Positions 14,173 through 26,878 of a DNA stretch of 60,000 nucleotides are shown piece after piece. Positions within the stretch are counted from its first letter, which is position 1. Each line of letters starts with the position of its first letter. A model generated the notes under the pieces. It saw only the letters and a program-made list of their open reading frames with translations. It was not told the origin of the DNA and did not search any database. The stretch is from Chrysomallon squamiferum (taxonomy: Eukaryota; Mollusca; Gastropoda; Neomphalida; Peltospiridae): positions 9,723,212 to 9,783,211 of the forward strand of contig CM022671.1 of the NCBI GenBank assembly GCA_012295275.1, read 5' to 3'. The position numbers and the translations under genes are program-made.

Positions 14173-17100
14173 TCGTTAGGAAAGCATATAAAATTCTATG
14201 AGAAACAATATTTAATTAATTAAAAATTGCCAGAAAATTTTATAATAAATAAAATCCAGAATATTAATAAAATAGAAAAGAAATGATAAATTCTGATATT
14301 AAAAACCCATTCTATCAAACGTCACAAATAATTATTTTATTTAGTGATTTTTTTATTTTAACAACAACAAGCAAAGTAGACAGGATAGACTGAATAAATA
14401 AGTAAACAAATAAATAAAGTATCAAACTGTATTGCGGAAAGTGGATGTAATTTTTAGTTTGCTTAGTGAGTACATCTCACTTAAGGGACCTAACTGTAAT
14501 ATGTGTTGGTAAACACATATCACTAAAGGGAGAGAAGTCTAATCGATATAATTTTTAATTTGCATAGAGAGTACATCTCAAGTAGGTGACCTAAATCTAA
14601 TATGTTTCGTGAACACATTTCACTAAAGGGAGATAAGTCTAATCGATAGAATTTGTAATTTGCTTATTGAGTACATCTCAAGTAGGAGACCTAATTAAAA
14701 TCTGTGTCAGTGAACACATATCACTAAAGGGAGATAAGTCTAATCGATATAATGTTTAATTTCCTTAGTGAGTACATCTCACGTAAGGGACCTAACTCTA
14801 ATATGTTTCGTGAACACATTTCACCAAAGGGAGATAAGTCTAATCGATAGAATTTGTAATTTGCTTAGTGAGTACATCTCAAGTAGGTGACCTAATTAAA
14901 ATCTGTGTCAGTGAACACATGTCACGAAAGGGAGATAAGTCTAATCGATATAATTTTTTCTTTGCTTAGTGAGTACATCTCACGTAAGGGACCTAACTCT
15001 AATAGGTTTCCTGAACACTTATCACTAAAGGGAGATAAGTCTAATCGATATAATTTTTAATTTTCTTTGTGAGTACATCTCAAGTAAGATATAATTTTTA
15101 ATTTCCTTAGTGGGTACATTTCAAGGAAGTGACCTAATTATAATATGTGATCGTGAACACATATCACTAAAGGGAGATAAGTCTAATCGATATAATTTTT
15201 ACTTTCCTTAGTGAGTACATCTCAAGTAATGGGCTTAACACTAATCTGTTTTTCTGAACACATATCACTAAAGGAAGATAAGTCTAAACGATATGATTTT
15301 TAGTTTCCTTAGTGTGTATGTATATATCTCGTTAGGAAAGCATATAAAATTCTAAGAGTAACAATATTTAATTAATTAAAAATTGCGAGAAAATTTTATA
15401 ATAAATAAAAATCAGAATATTAATAAAATACAAAAGAAATGATAAATTCTGATATTAAAAACCCATTCTATCAAACGTCACAAAATAATTATTTTATTTA
15501 GTGATTTTTTTATTTTAACAACAACAAGCAAAGTAGACAGGATAGAATGAATAAATAAGTAAACAAATAAATAAAGTATCAAACTGTATTGTGGAAAGTG
15601 GATATAATTTTTACTTTGCTTAGTGAGTACATCTCACGTAAGGGACCTAAATCTAATATGTTTCGTGAACACATTTCACTAAAGGGAGATAAGTCTAATC
15701 GATAGAATTTGTAATTTGCTTAGTGAGTACATCTCAAGTAGGAGACGTAATTAAAATCTGTGTCAGTGAACACATATCACTAAAGGGAGATAAGTCTAAT
15801 CGATATAATGTTTAATTTCCTTAGTGAGTACATCTCACGTAAGGGACCTAACTCTAATATGTTTCGTGAACACATTTCACTAAAGGGAGATAAGTCTAAT
15901 CGATAGAATTTTTAATTTGCTTAGTGAGTACATCTCAAGTAGGTGACCTAATTAAAATCTGTGTCAGTGAACACATATCACTAAAGGGAGATAAGTCTAA
16001 TCGATATAATTTTTAATTTTCTTTGTAAGTACATCTCAAGTAAGTGACTTGATTATAATCTGTGTTCGTGAACACATATCACTAAAGGGAGATAAGTCTA
16101 ATCGATATAATGTTTAATTTCCTTAGTGAGTACATCTCACGTAAGGGACCTAACTCTCAAATGTTTCGTGAACACATTTCACTAAAGGGAGATAAGTCTA
16201 ATCGATAGAATTTTTAATTTGCTTAGTGAGTACATCTCAAGTAGGTGACCTAATTAAAATCTGTGTTAGTGAACACATATCACTAAAGGGGGATAAGTCG
16301 AATCGATATAATTTTTAATTTTCTTTGTAAGTACATCTCAAGTAAGTGACTTCATTATAATCTGTGTTCGTGAACACATATCTCTAAAGGGAAATAAGTC
16401 TAAACGATAAAAATTTTAATTTGCTTAGTGAGTACACCTCAAGTAAGTGACCTAATTATAATCTGTGTTCGTGAACACATATCACTAAAGGGAGATAAGT
16501 CTAATCGATATAATTTTTACTTTCCTTAGTGAGTACATCTCAACTAATGGGCTTAACACTAATCTGTTTTTCTGAACACATATCACTAAAGGGAGATAAG
16601 TCTAAACGATATGATTTTTACTTTCATTAGTGTGTATATATATATCTATATATATATATATAATTATATACACAAAAAAACACATACACATATATACAGA
16701 GAAACATCTCGTTAGGAAAGCATATAAAATTCTAAGAGAAACAATATTTAATTAATTAAAAATTGTCAGAAAATTTTATAATAAATAAAATCCAGAATAT
16801 TAATAAAATAGAAAAGAAATGATAAATTCTGATATTAAAAACCCATTCTATCAAACGTCACAAATAATTATTTTATTTAGTGATTTTTTTATTTTAACAA
16901 CAACAAGCAAAGTAGACAGGATAGAATGAATAAATAAGTAAACAAATAAATAAAGTATCAAACTGTATTGCGGAAAGTGGATGTAATTTTTAGTTTGCTT
17001 AGTGAGTACATCTCACTTAAGGGACCTAACTGTAATATGTGTTGGTAAACACATATCACTAAAGGGAGAGAAGTCTAATCGATATAATTTTTAATTTGCA

Positions 17101-18429
17101 TAGAGAGTACATCTCAAGTAGGTGACCTAATTAAAATCTGTGTGAGCGAACACATATCACTAAAGGGAGATAAGTCTAATCGATATAATTTTTACTTTCC
17201 TTAGTGAGTACATCTCACGTAAGGGACCTAACTCTAATATGTGTCGTGAACACATATCACTAAATGGAGATAAGTCTAAACGATATGATTTTTAGTTTCC
17301 TTAGTGTGTATATATATATCTATATATATATATAATTATATACACAAAAAAACACATACACATATATATAGAGAAACATCTCGTTAGGAAAGCATATGAA
17401 ATTCTAAGAGAAACAATATTTAATTAGTTAAAAATTACCAGAAAATTTTATAATAAATAAAAATCAGAATATTAATAAAATACAAAAAAAGAAATGATAA
17501 ATTCTGATATTAAAAACCCATTCTATCAAACGTCACAAATAATTATTTTATTTAGTGATATTTTTATTTTAACAACAACAAGCAAAGTAGACAGGATAGA
17601 ATAAATAAATAAGTAAAGAAATAAATAAAGTATCAAACTGCATTGCGGAAAGTGGATATAATTTTTACTTTGCTTACGGAGTACATCTCACGTAAGGGAC
17701 CTAAATGTAATATGTTTCGTGAACACATTTCACTAAAGGGAGATAAGTCTAATCGATAGAATTTTTAATTTGCTTATTGAGTACATCTCAAGTAGGAGAC
17801 CTAATTAAAATCTGTGTCAGTGAACACATATCACTAAAGGGAGATAAGTCTAATCGATATAATGTTTAATTTCCTTAGTGAGTACATCTCACGTAAGGGA
17901 CCTAACTCTAATATGTTTCGTGAACACATTTCACTAAAGGGAGATAAGTCTAATCGATAGAATTTTTAATTTGCTTTAGTGAGTACATCTCAAGTAGGTG
18001 ACCTAATTAAAATCTGTGTCAGTGAACACATATCACTAAAGGGAGATAAGTCTAATCGATATAATTTTTAATTTGCTTAGTGAGTACATCTCAAGTAAGG
18101 GACCTAACTATAATCTGTGTTCGTGAACACATATCACTAAAGGGAGATAAGTCTAATCGATATAATTTTTAATTTTCTTTGTGAGTACATCTCAAGTTAT
18201 AATTTTAATTTCCTTAGTGGGTACATTTCAAGGAAGTGACCTAATTATAATATGTGGTGAACACATATCACTAAAGGGAGATAAGTCTAATCGATATAAT
18301 TTTTTAATTTCCTTAGTGAGTACATCTCAAGTAATGGACCTTAACACAATTTGTTTTTCAACACATATCAAAAGGGAGATAAGTCTAAACGATATGATTT
18401 TTAATTTGCTTAGTGTTTAGTACATCTCA
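14173..18429 (+). repeat. super-unit copy 2
   Basis: Linkers lie at 14173, 15330, 16710 and 17385. It carries the same private variants, with CACATGTCACGAAAG at about 14915, some 4536 bp from the copy 1 site. The short third block (about 675 bp) matches the 725 bp block of copy 1. The end runs into the scrambled stretch near 18.2-18.7 kb. Confidence 0.8.
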
Positions 18430-18720
18430 AGTAGGAAAGCAATATAAAACACATATCACTAAAGGGAGAACAATATTTAATTAATTAAAAATTGCGAGAA
18501 AATTTTATAATAAATAAAAATCAGAATATAAAATAAAATAAATGTTAAATTCTGTGTTAAAACCCATTCTATCAAACGTCACAAATAATTTTATTTTATT
18601 TAGTGATTTTTTATTTTAACAAGAACAAGCAAACACATCTAATCGATAAAATTTTTAAATTTTTCGTAACACATTTCACTAAAGGGATATAATTTTTTTT
18701 TAATTTGCTTAGTGAGTACA
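18160..18720 (+). repeat. scrambled stretch inside the left satellite
   Basis: Monomers here are truncated or chimeric. At about 18445 a half-B fragment (ACACATATCACTAAAGGGAG) sits inside what should be the linker start. Near 18635-18700 the linker, ATCGATAAAATTTTT and CATTTCACTAAAGGG follow one another without normal spacing. Either unequal exchange or consensus error could explain it. Smaller damaged spots lie near 6250-6370, 8696-8745, 9955-10030, 12410-12470, 13240-13290 and 19500-19680. Confidence 0.7.
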
Positions 18721-19133
18721 TCTCACGTAAGGGACCCTAATTAAAATCTGTGTTCGTGAACACATATCACTAAAGGGAGATAAGTCTAATCGATAGAATT
18801 TTTAATTTTCTTTGTGAGTACATCTCAAGTAAGTGACTTCATTATAATCTGTGTTCGTGAACACATATCACTAAAGGGAAATAAGTCTAAACGATAAAAA
18901 TTTTAATTTGCTTAGTGAGTACATCTCAAGTAAGTGACCTAATTATAATCTGTGTTCGTGAACACATATCACTAAAGGGAGATAAGTCTAATCGATATAA
19001 TTTTTACTTTCCTTAGTGAGTACATCTCAACTAATGGGCTTAACACTAATCTGTTTTTCTGAACACATATCACTAAAGGGAGATAAGTCTAAACGATATG
19101 ATTTTTAGTTTCATTAGTGTGTATATATATATC

Positions 19134-19164
<31 letters not shown>

Positions 19165-19197
19165 AAAACACATACACATATATATACAGAAAACATC

Positions 19198-21218
19198 TCG
19201 TTAGGAAAGCATATAAAATTCTAAGAGAAACAATATTTAATTAATTAAAAATTGTCAGAAAATTTTATAATAAATAAAAAAATCCAGAATATTAATAAAA
19301 TAGAAAAAAGAAATGATAAATTCTGATATTAAAAACCCATTCTATCAAACGTCACAAATAATTATTTTATTTAGTGATTTTTTTATTTTAACAACAACAA
19401 GCAAAGTAGACAGGATAGAATGAATAAATAAGTAAACAAATAAATAAAGTATCAAACTGTATTGCGGAAAGTGGATATAATTTTTTAGTTTGTTTACGGA
19501 GTACATCTCACGTAAGGGACCTAACTGTAATATGTGAGTACATCTCACTTAAGGGACCTAACTGTAATATGTGTTGGTAAACACATATCACTAAAGGGAG
19601 AGAAGTCTAATCGATATAATTTTAATCGATATAATTTTATTTTTGTAATTTGCATAGAGAGTACATCTCAAGTAGGACCCTAATTAAAATCTGTGTCAGT
19701 GAACACATATCACTAAAGGGAGATAAGTCTAATCGATATAATGTTTAATTTCCTTAGTGAGTACATCTCACGTAAGGGACCTAAATCTAATATGTTTCGT
19801 GAACACATTTCACTAAAGGGAGATAAGTCTAATCGATAGAATTTGTAATTTGCTTATTGAGTACATCTCAAGTAGGAGACCTAATTAAAATCTGTGTCAG
19901 TGAACACATATCACTAAAGGGAGATAAGTCTAATCGATATAATGTTTAATTTCCTTAGTGAGTACATCTCACGTAAGGGACCTAACTCTAATATGTTTCG
20001 TGAACACATTTCACCAAAGGGAGATAAGTCTAATCGATAGAATTTGTAATTTGCTTAGTGAGTACATCTCAAGTAGGTGACCTAATTAAAATCTGTGTCA
20101 GTGAACACATGTCACGAAAGGGAGATAAGTCTAATCGATATAATTTTTTCTTTGCTTAGTGAGTACATCTCACGTAAGGGACCTAACTCTAATAGGTTTC
20201 CTGAACACTTATCACTAAAGGGAGATAAGTCTAATCGATATAATTTTTAATTTTCTTTGTGAGTACATCTCAAGTAAGATATAATTTTTAATTTCCTTAG
20301 TGGGTACATTTCAAGGAAGTGACCTAATTATAATATGTGATCGTGAACACATATCACTAAAGGGAGATAAGTCTAATCGATATAATTTTTACTTTCCTTA
20401 GTGAGTACATCTCAAGTAATGGGCTTAACACTAATCTGTTTTTCTGAACACATATCACTAAAGGAAGATAAGTCTAAACGATATGATTTTTAGTTTCCTT
20501 AGTGTGTATGTATATATCTCGTTAGGAAAGCATATAAAATTCTAAGAGGAACAATATTTAATTAATTAAAAATTGCGAGAAAATTTTATAATAAATAAAA
20601 ATCAGAATATTAATAAAATACAAAAGAAATGATAAATTCTGATATTAAAAACCCATTCTATCAAACGTCACAAATAATTATTTTATTTAGTGATTTTTTT
20701 TTTTTAACAACAACAAAAAGTAGACAGGATAGAATGAATAAATAAGTAAACAAATAAATAAAGTATCAAACTGTATTGTGGAAAGTGGATATAATTTTTA
20801 CTTTGCTTAGTGAGTACATCTCACGTAAGGGACCTAAATCTAATATGTTTCGTGAACACATTTCACTAAAGGGAGATAAGTCTAATCGATAGAATTTGTA
20901 ATTTGCTTAGTGAGTACATCTCAAGTAGGAGACGCAATTAAAATCTGTGTCAGTGAACACATATCACTAAAGGGAGATAAGTCTAATCGATATAATGTTT
21001 AATTTCCTTAGTGAGTACATCTCACGTAAGGGACCTAACTCTAATATGTTTTTTTAATTTTCAACACATTTCACTAAAGGGAGATAAGTCTAATCGATAG
21101 AATTTTTAATTTGCTTAGTGAGTACATCTCAAGTAGGTGACCTAATTAAAATCTGTGTCAGAGAACACATATCACTAAAGGGAGATAAGTCTAAACGATA
21201 TGATTTTTACTTTCATTA

Positions 21219-21255
<37 letters not shown>

Positions 21256-22927
21256 TATACACAAAAAAACACATACACATATATACAGAGAAACATCTCG
21301 TTAGGAAAGCATATAAAATTCTAAGAGAAACAATATTTAATTAATTAAAAATTGTCAGAAAATTTTATAATAAATAAAATCCAGAATATTAATAAAATAG
21401 AAAAGAAATGATAAATTCTGATATTAAAAACCCATTCTATCAAACGTCACAAATAATTATTTTATTTAGTGATTTTTTTATTTTAACAACAACAAGCAAA
21501 GTAGACAGGATAGAATGAATAAATAAGTAAACAAATAAATAAAGTATCAAACTGTATTGCGGAAAGTGGATGTAATTTTTAGTTTGCTTAGTGAGTACAT
21601 CTCACTTAAGGGACCTAACTGTAATATGTGTTGGTAAACACATATCACTAAAGGGAGAGAAGTCTAATCGATATAATTTTTAATTTGCATAGAGAGTACA
21701 TCTCAAGTAGGTGACCTAATTAAAATCTGTGTGAGCGAACACATATCACTAAAGGGAGATAAGTCTAATCGATATAATTTTTACTTTCCTTAGTGAGTAC
21801 ATCTCACGTAAGGGACCTAACTCTAATATGTGTCGTGAACACATATCACTAAATGGAGATAAGTCTAAACGATATGATTTTTAGTTTCCTTAGTGTGTAT
21901 ATATATATCTATATATATATATATAATTATATACACAAAAAAACACATACACATATATATAGAGAAACATCTCGTTAGGAAAGCATATAAAATTCTAAGA
22001 GAAACAATATTTAATTAGTTAAAAATTACCAGAAAATTTTATAATAAATAAAAATCAGAATATTAATAAAATACAAAAGAAATGATAAATTCTGATATTA
22101 AAAACCCATTCTATCAAACGTCACAAATAATTATTTTATTTAGTGATATTTTTATTTTAACAACAACAAGCAAAGTAGACAGGATAGAATAAATAAATAA
22201 GTAAAGAAATAAATAAAGTATCAAACTGCATTGCGGAAAGTGGATATAATTTTTAGTTTGCTTACGGAGTACATCTCACGTAAGGGACCTAACTGTAATA
22301 TGTGTTGGTGAACACATATCACTAAAGGGACAGAAGTCTAATCGATATAATTTTTACTTTGCTTAGTGAGTACATCTCACGTAAGGGACCTAAATCTAAT
22401 ATGTTTCGTGAACACATTTCACTAAAGGGAGATAAGTCTAATCGATAGAATTTGTAATTTGCTTATTGAGTACATCTCAAGTAGGAGACCTAATTAAAAT
22501 CTGTGTCAGTGAACACATATCACTAAAGGGAGATAAGTCTAATCGATATAATGTTTAATTTCCTTAGTGAGTACATCTCACGTAAGGGACCTAACTCTAA
22601 TAGGTTTCGTGAACACTTATCACTAAAGGGAGATAAGTCTAATCGATATAATTTTTAATTTTCTTTGTGAGTACATCTCAAGTAAGATATAATTTTTAAT
22701 TTCCTTAGTGGGTACATTTCAAGGAAGTGACCTAATTATAATATGTGATCGTGAACACATATCACTAAAGGGAGATAAGTCTAATCGATATAATTTTTAC
22801 TTTCCTTAGTGAGTACATCTCAAGTAATGGGCTTAACACTAATCTGTTTTTCTGAACACATATCACTAAAGGAAGATAAGTCTAAACGATATGATTTTTA
22901 GTTTCCTTAGTGTGTATGTATATATCT
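19198..22927 (+). repeat. super-unit copy 3 (one block shortened)
   Basis: Linkers lie at 19198, 20519, 21299 and 21972. CACATGTCACGAAAG occurs near 20105. The second block is only 780 bp against about 1320-1380 bp in the other copies, so several dimers were lost. The block that follows (22928-23564) resembles the second block of copies 1 and 2 but is cut short by the minisatellite. Confidence 0.75.
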
Positions 22928-23564
22928 CGTTAGGAAAGCATATAAAATTCCAAGAGTAACAATATTTAATTAATTAAAAATTGCGAGAAAATTTTATAAT
23001 AAATAAAAATCAGAATATTAATAAAATACAAAAGAAATGATAAATTCTGATATTAAAAACCCATTCTATCAAACGTCACAAATAATTATTTTATTTAGTG
23101 ATTTTTTTATTTTAACAACAACAAGCAAAGTAGACAGGATAGAATGAATAAATAAGTAAACAAATAAATAAAGTATCAAACTGTATTGTGGAAAGTGGAT
23201 ATAATTTTTACTTTGCTTAGTGAGTACATCTCACGTAAGGGACCTAAATCTAATATGTTTCGTGAACACATTTCACTAAAGGGAGATAAGTCTAATCGAT
23301 AGAATTTGTAATTTGCTTAGTGAGTACATCTCAAGTAGGAGACGTAATTAAAATCTGTGTCAGTGAACACATATCACTAAAGGGAGATAAGTCTAATCGA
23401 TATAATGTTTAATTTCCTTAGTGAGTACATCTCACGTAAGGGACCTAACTCTAATATGTTTCGTGAACACATTTCACTAAAGGGAGATAAGTCTAATCGA
23501 TAGAATTTTTAATTTGCTTAGTGAGTACATCTCAAGTAGGTGACCTAATTAAAATCTGTGTGAG

Positions 23565-24790
23565 GGTTATCTGTATCTCTATCGCCTGTCTTCATCACTA
23601 TCTTTATCTCTATCACCTTTCTTCGTCACTACCTTTATCTCTATCACTGTCTTCATCACTACCTTTATCTCTATCACCTGTCTTCATCACTATCTTTATC
23701 TCTATCACCTGTCTTCATCACTACCTTTATCTCTATCACCTGTCTTCATCACTATCTTTATCTCTATCACCTGTCTTCATCACTACCTTTATCTCTATCA
23801 CCTGTCTTCATCACTACCTTTATCTCTATCACCTGTCTTCATCACTATCTTTATCTCTATCACCTGTCTTCATCACTACCTTTATCTCTATGACCTGTCT
23901 TCATCACTATCTTTATCTCTATGACCTGTCTTCATCACTACCTTTATCTCTATCACCTGTCTTCATCACTACCTTTATCTCTATCACCTGTCTTCATCAC
24001 TATCTTTATCCCTATCACCTGTCTTCATCACTATCTTTATCTCTATCACCTGTCTTCATCACTATCTTTATCTCTATCGCCTGTCTTCATCACTATCTTT
24101 ATCGTCTGTCTTCATCACTATCGCCTGTCTTCATCACTATCTTTATCTCTATCACCCGTCTTCATCACTATCTTTATCTCTATCACCTGTCTTCATCACT
24201 ATCTTTATCTCTATCGCCTGTCTTCATCACTATCTTTATCTCTATCACCTGTCTTCATCACTATCTTTATCTCTATCGCCTGTCTTCATCACTATCGCCT
24301 GTCTTCATCACTATCTTTATCTCTATCACCTGTCTTCATCACTATCTTTATCTCTATCAGCTGTCTTCATCACTATCTGTATCTCTATCGCCTGTCTTCA
24401 TCACTATCTTTATCACCTGTCTTCATCACTATCGCCTGTCTTCATCACTATCTTTATCTCTATCACCTGTCTTCATCACTATCTTTATCTCTATCACCTG
24501 TCTTCATCACTATCTTTATCTCTATCACCTGTCTTCATCACTATCTGTATCTCTATCGCCTGTCTTCATCACTATCTTTATCTCTATCACTATCTTTATC
24601 TCTATCACCTGTCTTCATCATTACCTTTATCTCTATCACCTGTCTTCATCACTATCTTTATCTCTATCACCTGTCTTCATCATTACCTTTATCTCTGTCA
24701 CCTGTCTTCATCATTACCTTTATCTCTAACGCCTGTCTTCGTCACTATCTTTATCTCTATCACTGTCTTCATCACTATCTTTATCTCTGA
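23565..24790 (+). repeat. 31-bp pyrimidine-rich minisatellite
   Basis: The unit is CACCTGTCTTCATCACTATC followed by TTTATCTCTAT, repeated about 40 times with few substitutions (A/G in CACCTG/CGCCTG, C/T in CTACC/CTATC). Short variants of about 19 bp lack TTTATCTCTATC-type sequence. Because 31 is not a multiple of 3 and the unit lacks stop trinucleotides on this strand, long open frames (up to 402 codons) run through it in overlapping frames. They translate to the same 31-residue S/L/I/H-rich pattern and are not taken as genes. Confidence 0.95.
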
Positions 24791-24935
24791 ACTGTCTGTT
24801 TCATTACCTTTCTCTATCACTTTTCTGTCTCTCTACCTAAATCTCTATGTCTTCTCACTGACTACCTATATCTCTGTCACTTGCCTATCTCTCTGTCTTT
24901 ATCACTGTAACTTGCTATCTCTCAACCTTTATGTC
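24791..24935 (+). repeat. decayed tail of the 31-bp minisatellite
   Basis: Units such as CTGTCTCTCTACCTAAATCT and ATCTCTGTCACTTGCCTATC still show the CTATC / TTTATCTCTATCAC theme but are no longer in register. The decay ends at a short (AAT)n run near 24945. Confidence 0.7.
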
Positions 24936-25546
24936 TAACCCATGATAATAATAATAATAAATTAGTGCATCTACAAACAAAAAGGACCAACTATATCACT
25001 GTTACTAATTATAGAAATTTTCCTAGCCACTTTAAGAATGGTGCCTCACCATGCTTTGAATGGATCACACCATGCTGCACCAATTGGTACCAATTAAAAA
25101 GATTCCTTGACTTGCAATTGCTTTTAAAAAATTGTTATAATTAAATTTCTCTGATTAAAACCTTGAATAACAAAGATATGCTACTTCCTTTAAATTAGAA
25201 CGAAAAAACTAACTATTTTATTTTAAGGATAACATATATGTATGTGTGGATCATGACAATGGGTGACCAATTTAAAAACAGTATGTTTTCTAATATTTAA
25301 TTACTGTACAGGCTTTCATACAATACACTGAAATAGACTGACATACTTTGATAGTGTTACATTCTCATAATATTAATTCTCACCCCAAGAAATTATAATA
25401 ACAATTAAAAATCAATACAACCATGTTATTTATATGCAGTATAGAGAATTGTCATAACTGTGACATGCGAACATCCAAAGGTGTAATTTGAAAATAATAT
25501 TTTTACCAACAGTTTCAAGTTACTGTTATGTAGCTGCTCATCTTGT
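24936..25546. other. AT-rich spacer, no gene seen
   Basis: It holds a short (AAT)n run, then unique-looking AT-rich sequence. I see no coding signal on either strand beyond an open minus-strand stretch (QLADRNTFTTAFNFLL) overlapping the end of the neighbouring pseudogene at about 25510-25620, whose frame differs from that pseudogene. Confidence 0.5.
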
Positions 25547-26235
25547 CTAACAAAAAGTTGAATGCTGTGGTGAAGGTATTCCTGTCAGCCAGCTGGAATC
25601 CCAGGAGGGGGTATAGGTTCTGGAAGTCCTGTTATCAAGCTCATCAAGCTCATCAAGCTTTTGCTTATAAAATACAATGTCTGGTTTATCACTGCAAAAA
25701 TGGAAATTCTGACTTGACTTCATTCCTTTAAGAGGACGAAACCACCCATCAAAGTACATCTGCCAGTCTGGTGCAAACTTGATATGGCCAGAAGGCATAA
25801 AATTAAGTGTTATTTCTGTATGGAGTCCAATCATAACCCTACCACAACATAAATTGATTCTTATTTTGTCACAATGTAAGTTCACTTTCAATTCTCCCAG
25901 GCCAAACTTGTTGGGTGAAGTTGAAAGATTAATGAATTGTACCAGGGAAAGAGTTAGGTTGGTGACGGCCAACACTGGTAATATTAGCTTCAGTGGCAGT
26001 AACTTTGCACTCTGCCATCATGTTATTATATAACTTCCTTTCAGATTCCACAATACACAGATTATCTAGTTGTTCACCAAGCGCTCACATTTTCTCGTCT
26101 TCTAGAAGATTGGCAGTTCAGTGAATCATCTTGTTGTTTTGTTTCCACTGCCAGCACAGATCTGTCCAACAACTATGAAGGGAACATGCAGCTTCCATAG
26201 ATTAACAAAGGAGGATTTCCCTATGACATGATGAC
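25547..26235 (-). pseudogene. transposon-like conserved protein, exon 2 (broken)
   Basis: It follows the acceptor TTCTTTTCTTTTTAG. The frame continues HHVIGKSSFVNLWKLHVPFI, then after a one-base shift TDLCWQW, then ANLLEDEK, VESERKLYNNMMAECKV, and SVGRHQPNSFPGTIH. These correspond in order to the TDLCWxCQQN, LxERxLY and QPxSFxGxIHYSFD blocks I recall for this family. After an apparent internal deletion a third frame gives KVNLHCD and EITLNFMPSGHIKFAPDW, matching the family's LHADNCxGQNKN...SFMxxGHTKFAPD region. Several stops and frame changes show it is dead. A 9-bp tandem repeat (AGCTCATCA) lies at about 25637-25660. The 142-codon open frame ending at 25547 covers only this last part. Confidence 0.7.
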
Positions 26236-26237
26236 CT

Positions 26238-26876
26238 AAAAAGAAAAGAAACATAAAAATAAATAAGTATTAAAACAATCACTGCAAATTATAACTTTTT
26301 CAAGTAACAATTTCTAAATAATTTAATTACTAATTTTCCATATCAAGAGTAACAATATCAGTAACTTTAAAACTTAAAAACTAAGTAAGAATATAAATGT
26401 ATGCATGGCTACTTGAATTAGTGTACTGTTTTAAGCACCTTTCCTATAAAGTATAATTTAATGCTTGTTTTAAATCATCTCCAGATACAGAAGTCAAGTA
26501 AAGGTAGGGGGTGTTTAATCTTTGCTTCACAACAAACATGTATACATATTAAATTATATATGTATATCAACATGTATATTCAGCTATACTTAAATCTCTA
26601 TACATTCTTATACAGGTATATATAAAACCCACAAATATACCAATCTATTCATTCAAATAACTATGTAGTATTAAAAATAAAACAAATTCATTAAAACATG
26701 ACACAGTGACAGTATGGTCAAATTTTGCATAATAAAAAGAATATTCTCAGTACCAAGGAAGGGAACAAGTATTAATGAGCAGTTAGAAAAAAAACAGTTG
26801 CTTTATCAATAGTTAACATTTATTTGGTTGTGCACGTGCTCTTGAAGAATCTTTTGTGTGAAGACACAATCAACTT
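26238..26876 (-). other. intron between the two pseudogene exons
   Basis: It is bounded by GTAAGT and a TTTTTAG acceptor on the minus strand, is AT-rich, and holds no coding sign. Retention of an intron argues that this copy is not a processed retrocopy. Confidence 0.55.
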
Positions 26877-26878
26877 AC

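Larger units (their letters stand above)
1596..23564 (+). repeat. 22 kb satellite: 100-101 bp dimers in higher-order blocks
   Basis: The array consists of two alternating homologous half-units. Half A begins GTGAGTACATCTCACGTAAG then GGACCTAACTCT (about 43 bp). Half B begins GTGAACACATATCACTAAAG then GGAGATAAGTCTAATCGAT plus an AT-rich tail (about 58 bp). Starts at 3589, 3690, 3790, 3891 and 3991 show a 100-101 bp dimer period. Blocks of dimers are separated by a conserved AT-rich linker (separate entry). The first regular monomer starts at 1822, and the last is cut mid-unit at about 23564 where the 31-bp minisatellite begins. Short open frames inside it are chance products. Confidence 0.97.

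Noticed and set aside
1822-23564. CRISPR-like array of repeats and spacers
   Set aside because: Repeat and spacer parts are both homologous between units, the host is eukaryotic, and there are no cas genes; it is a satellite.
23521-24790. Overlapping 402- and 289-codon open frames
   Set aside because: They lie wholly within the 31-bp minisatellite, follow its 93-bp frame cycle, and the first starts inside a satellite monomer. They are stop-free by composition, not selected genes.
25547-25975. 142-codon minus-strand open frame as an intact gene
   Set aside because: It corresponds to only the C-terminal part of a longer family; the preceding parts are in other frames with stops, so it is a pseudogene segment.
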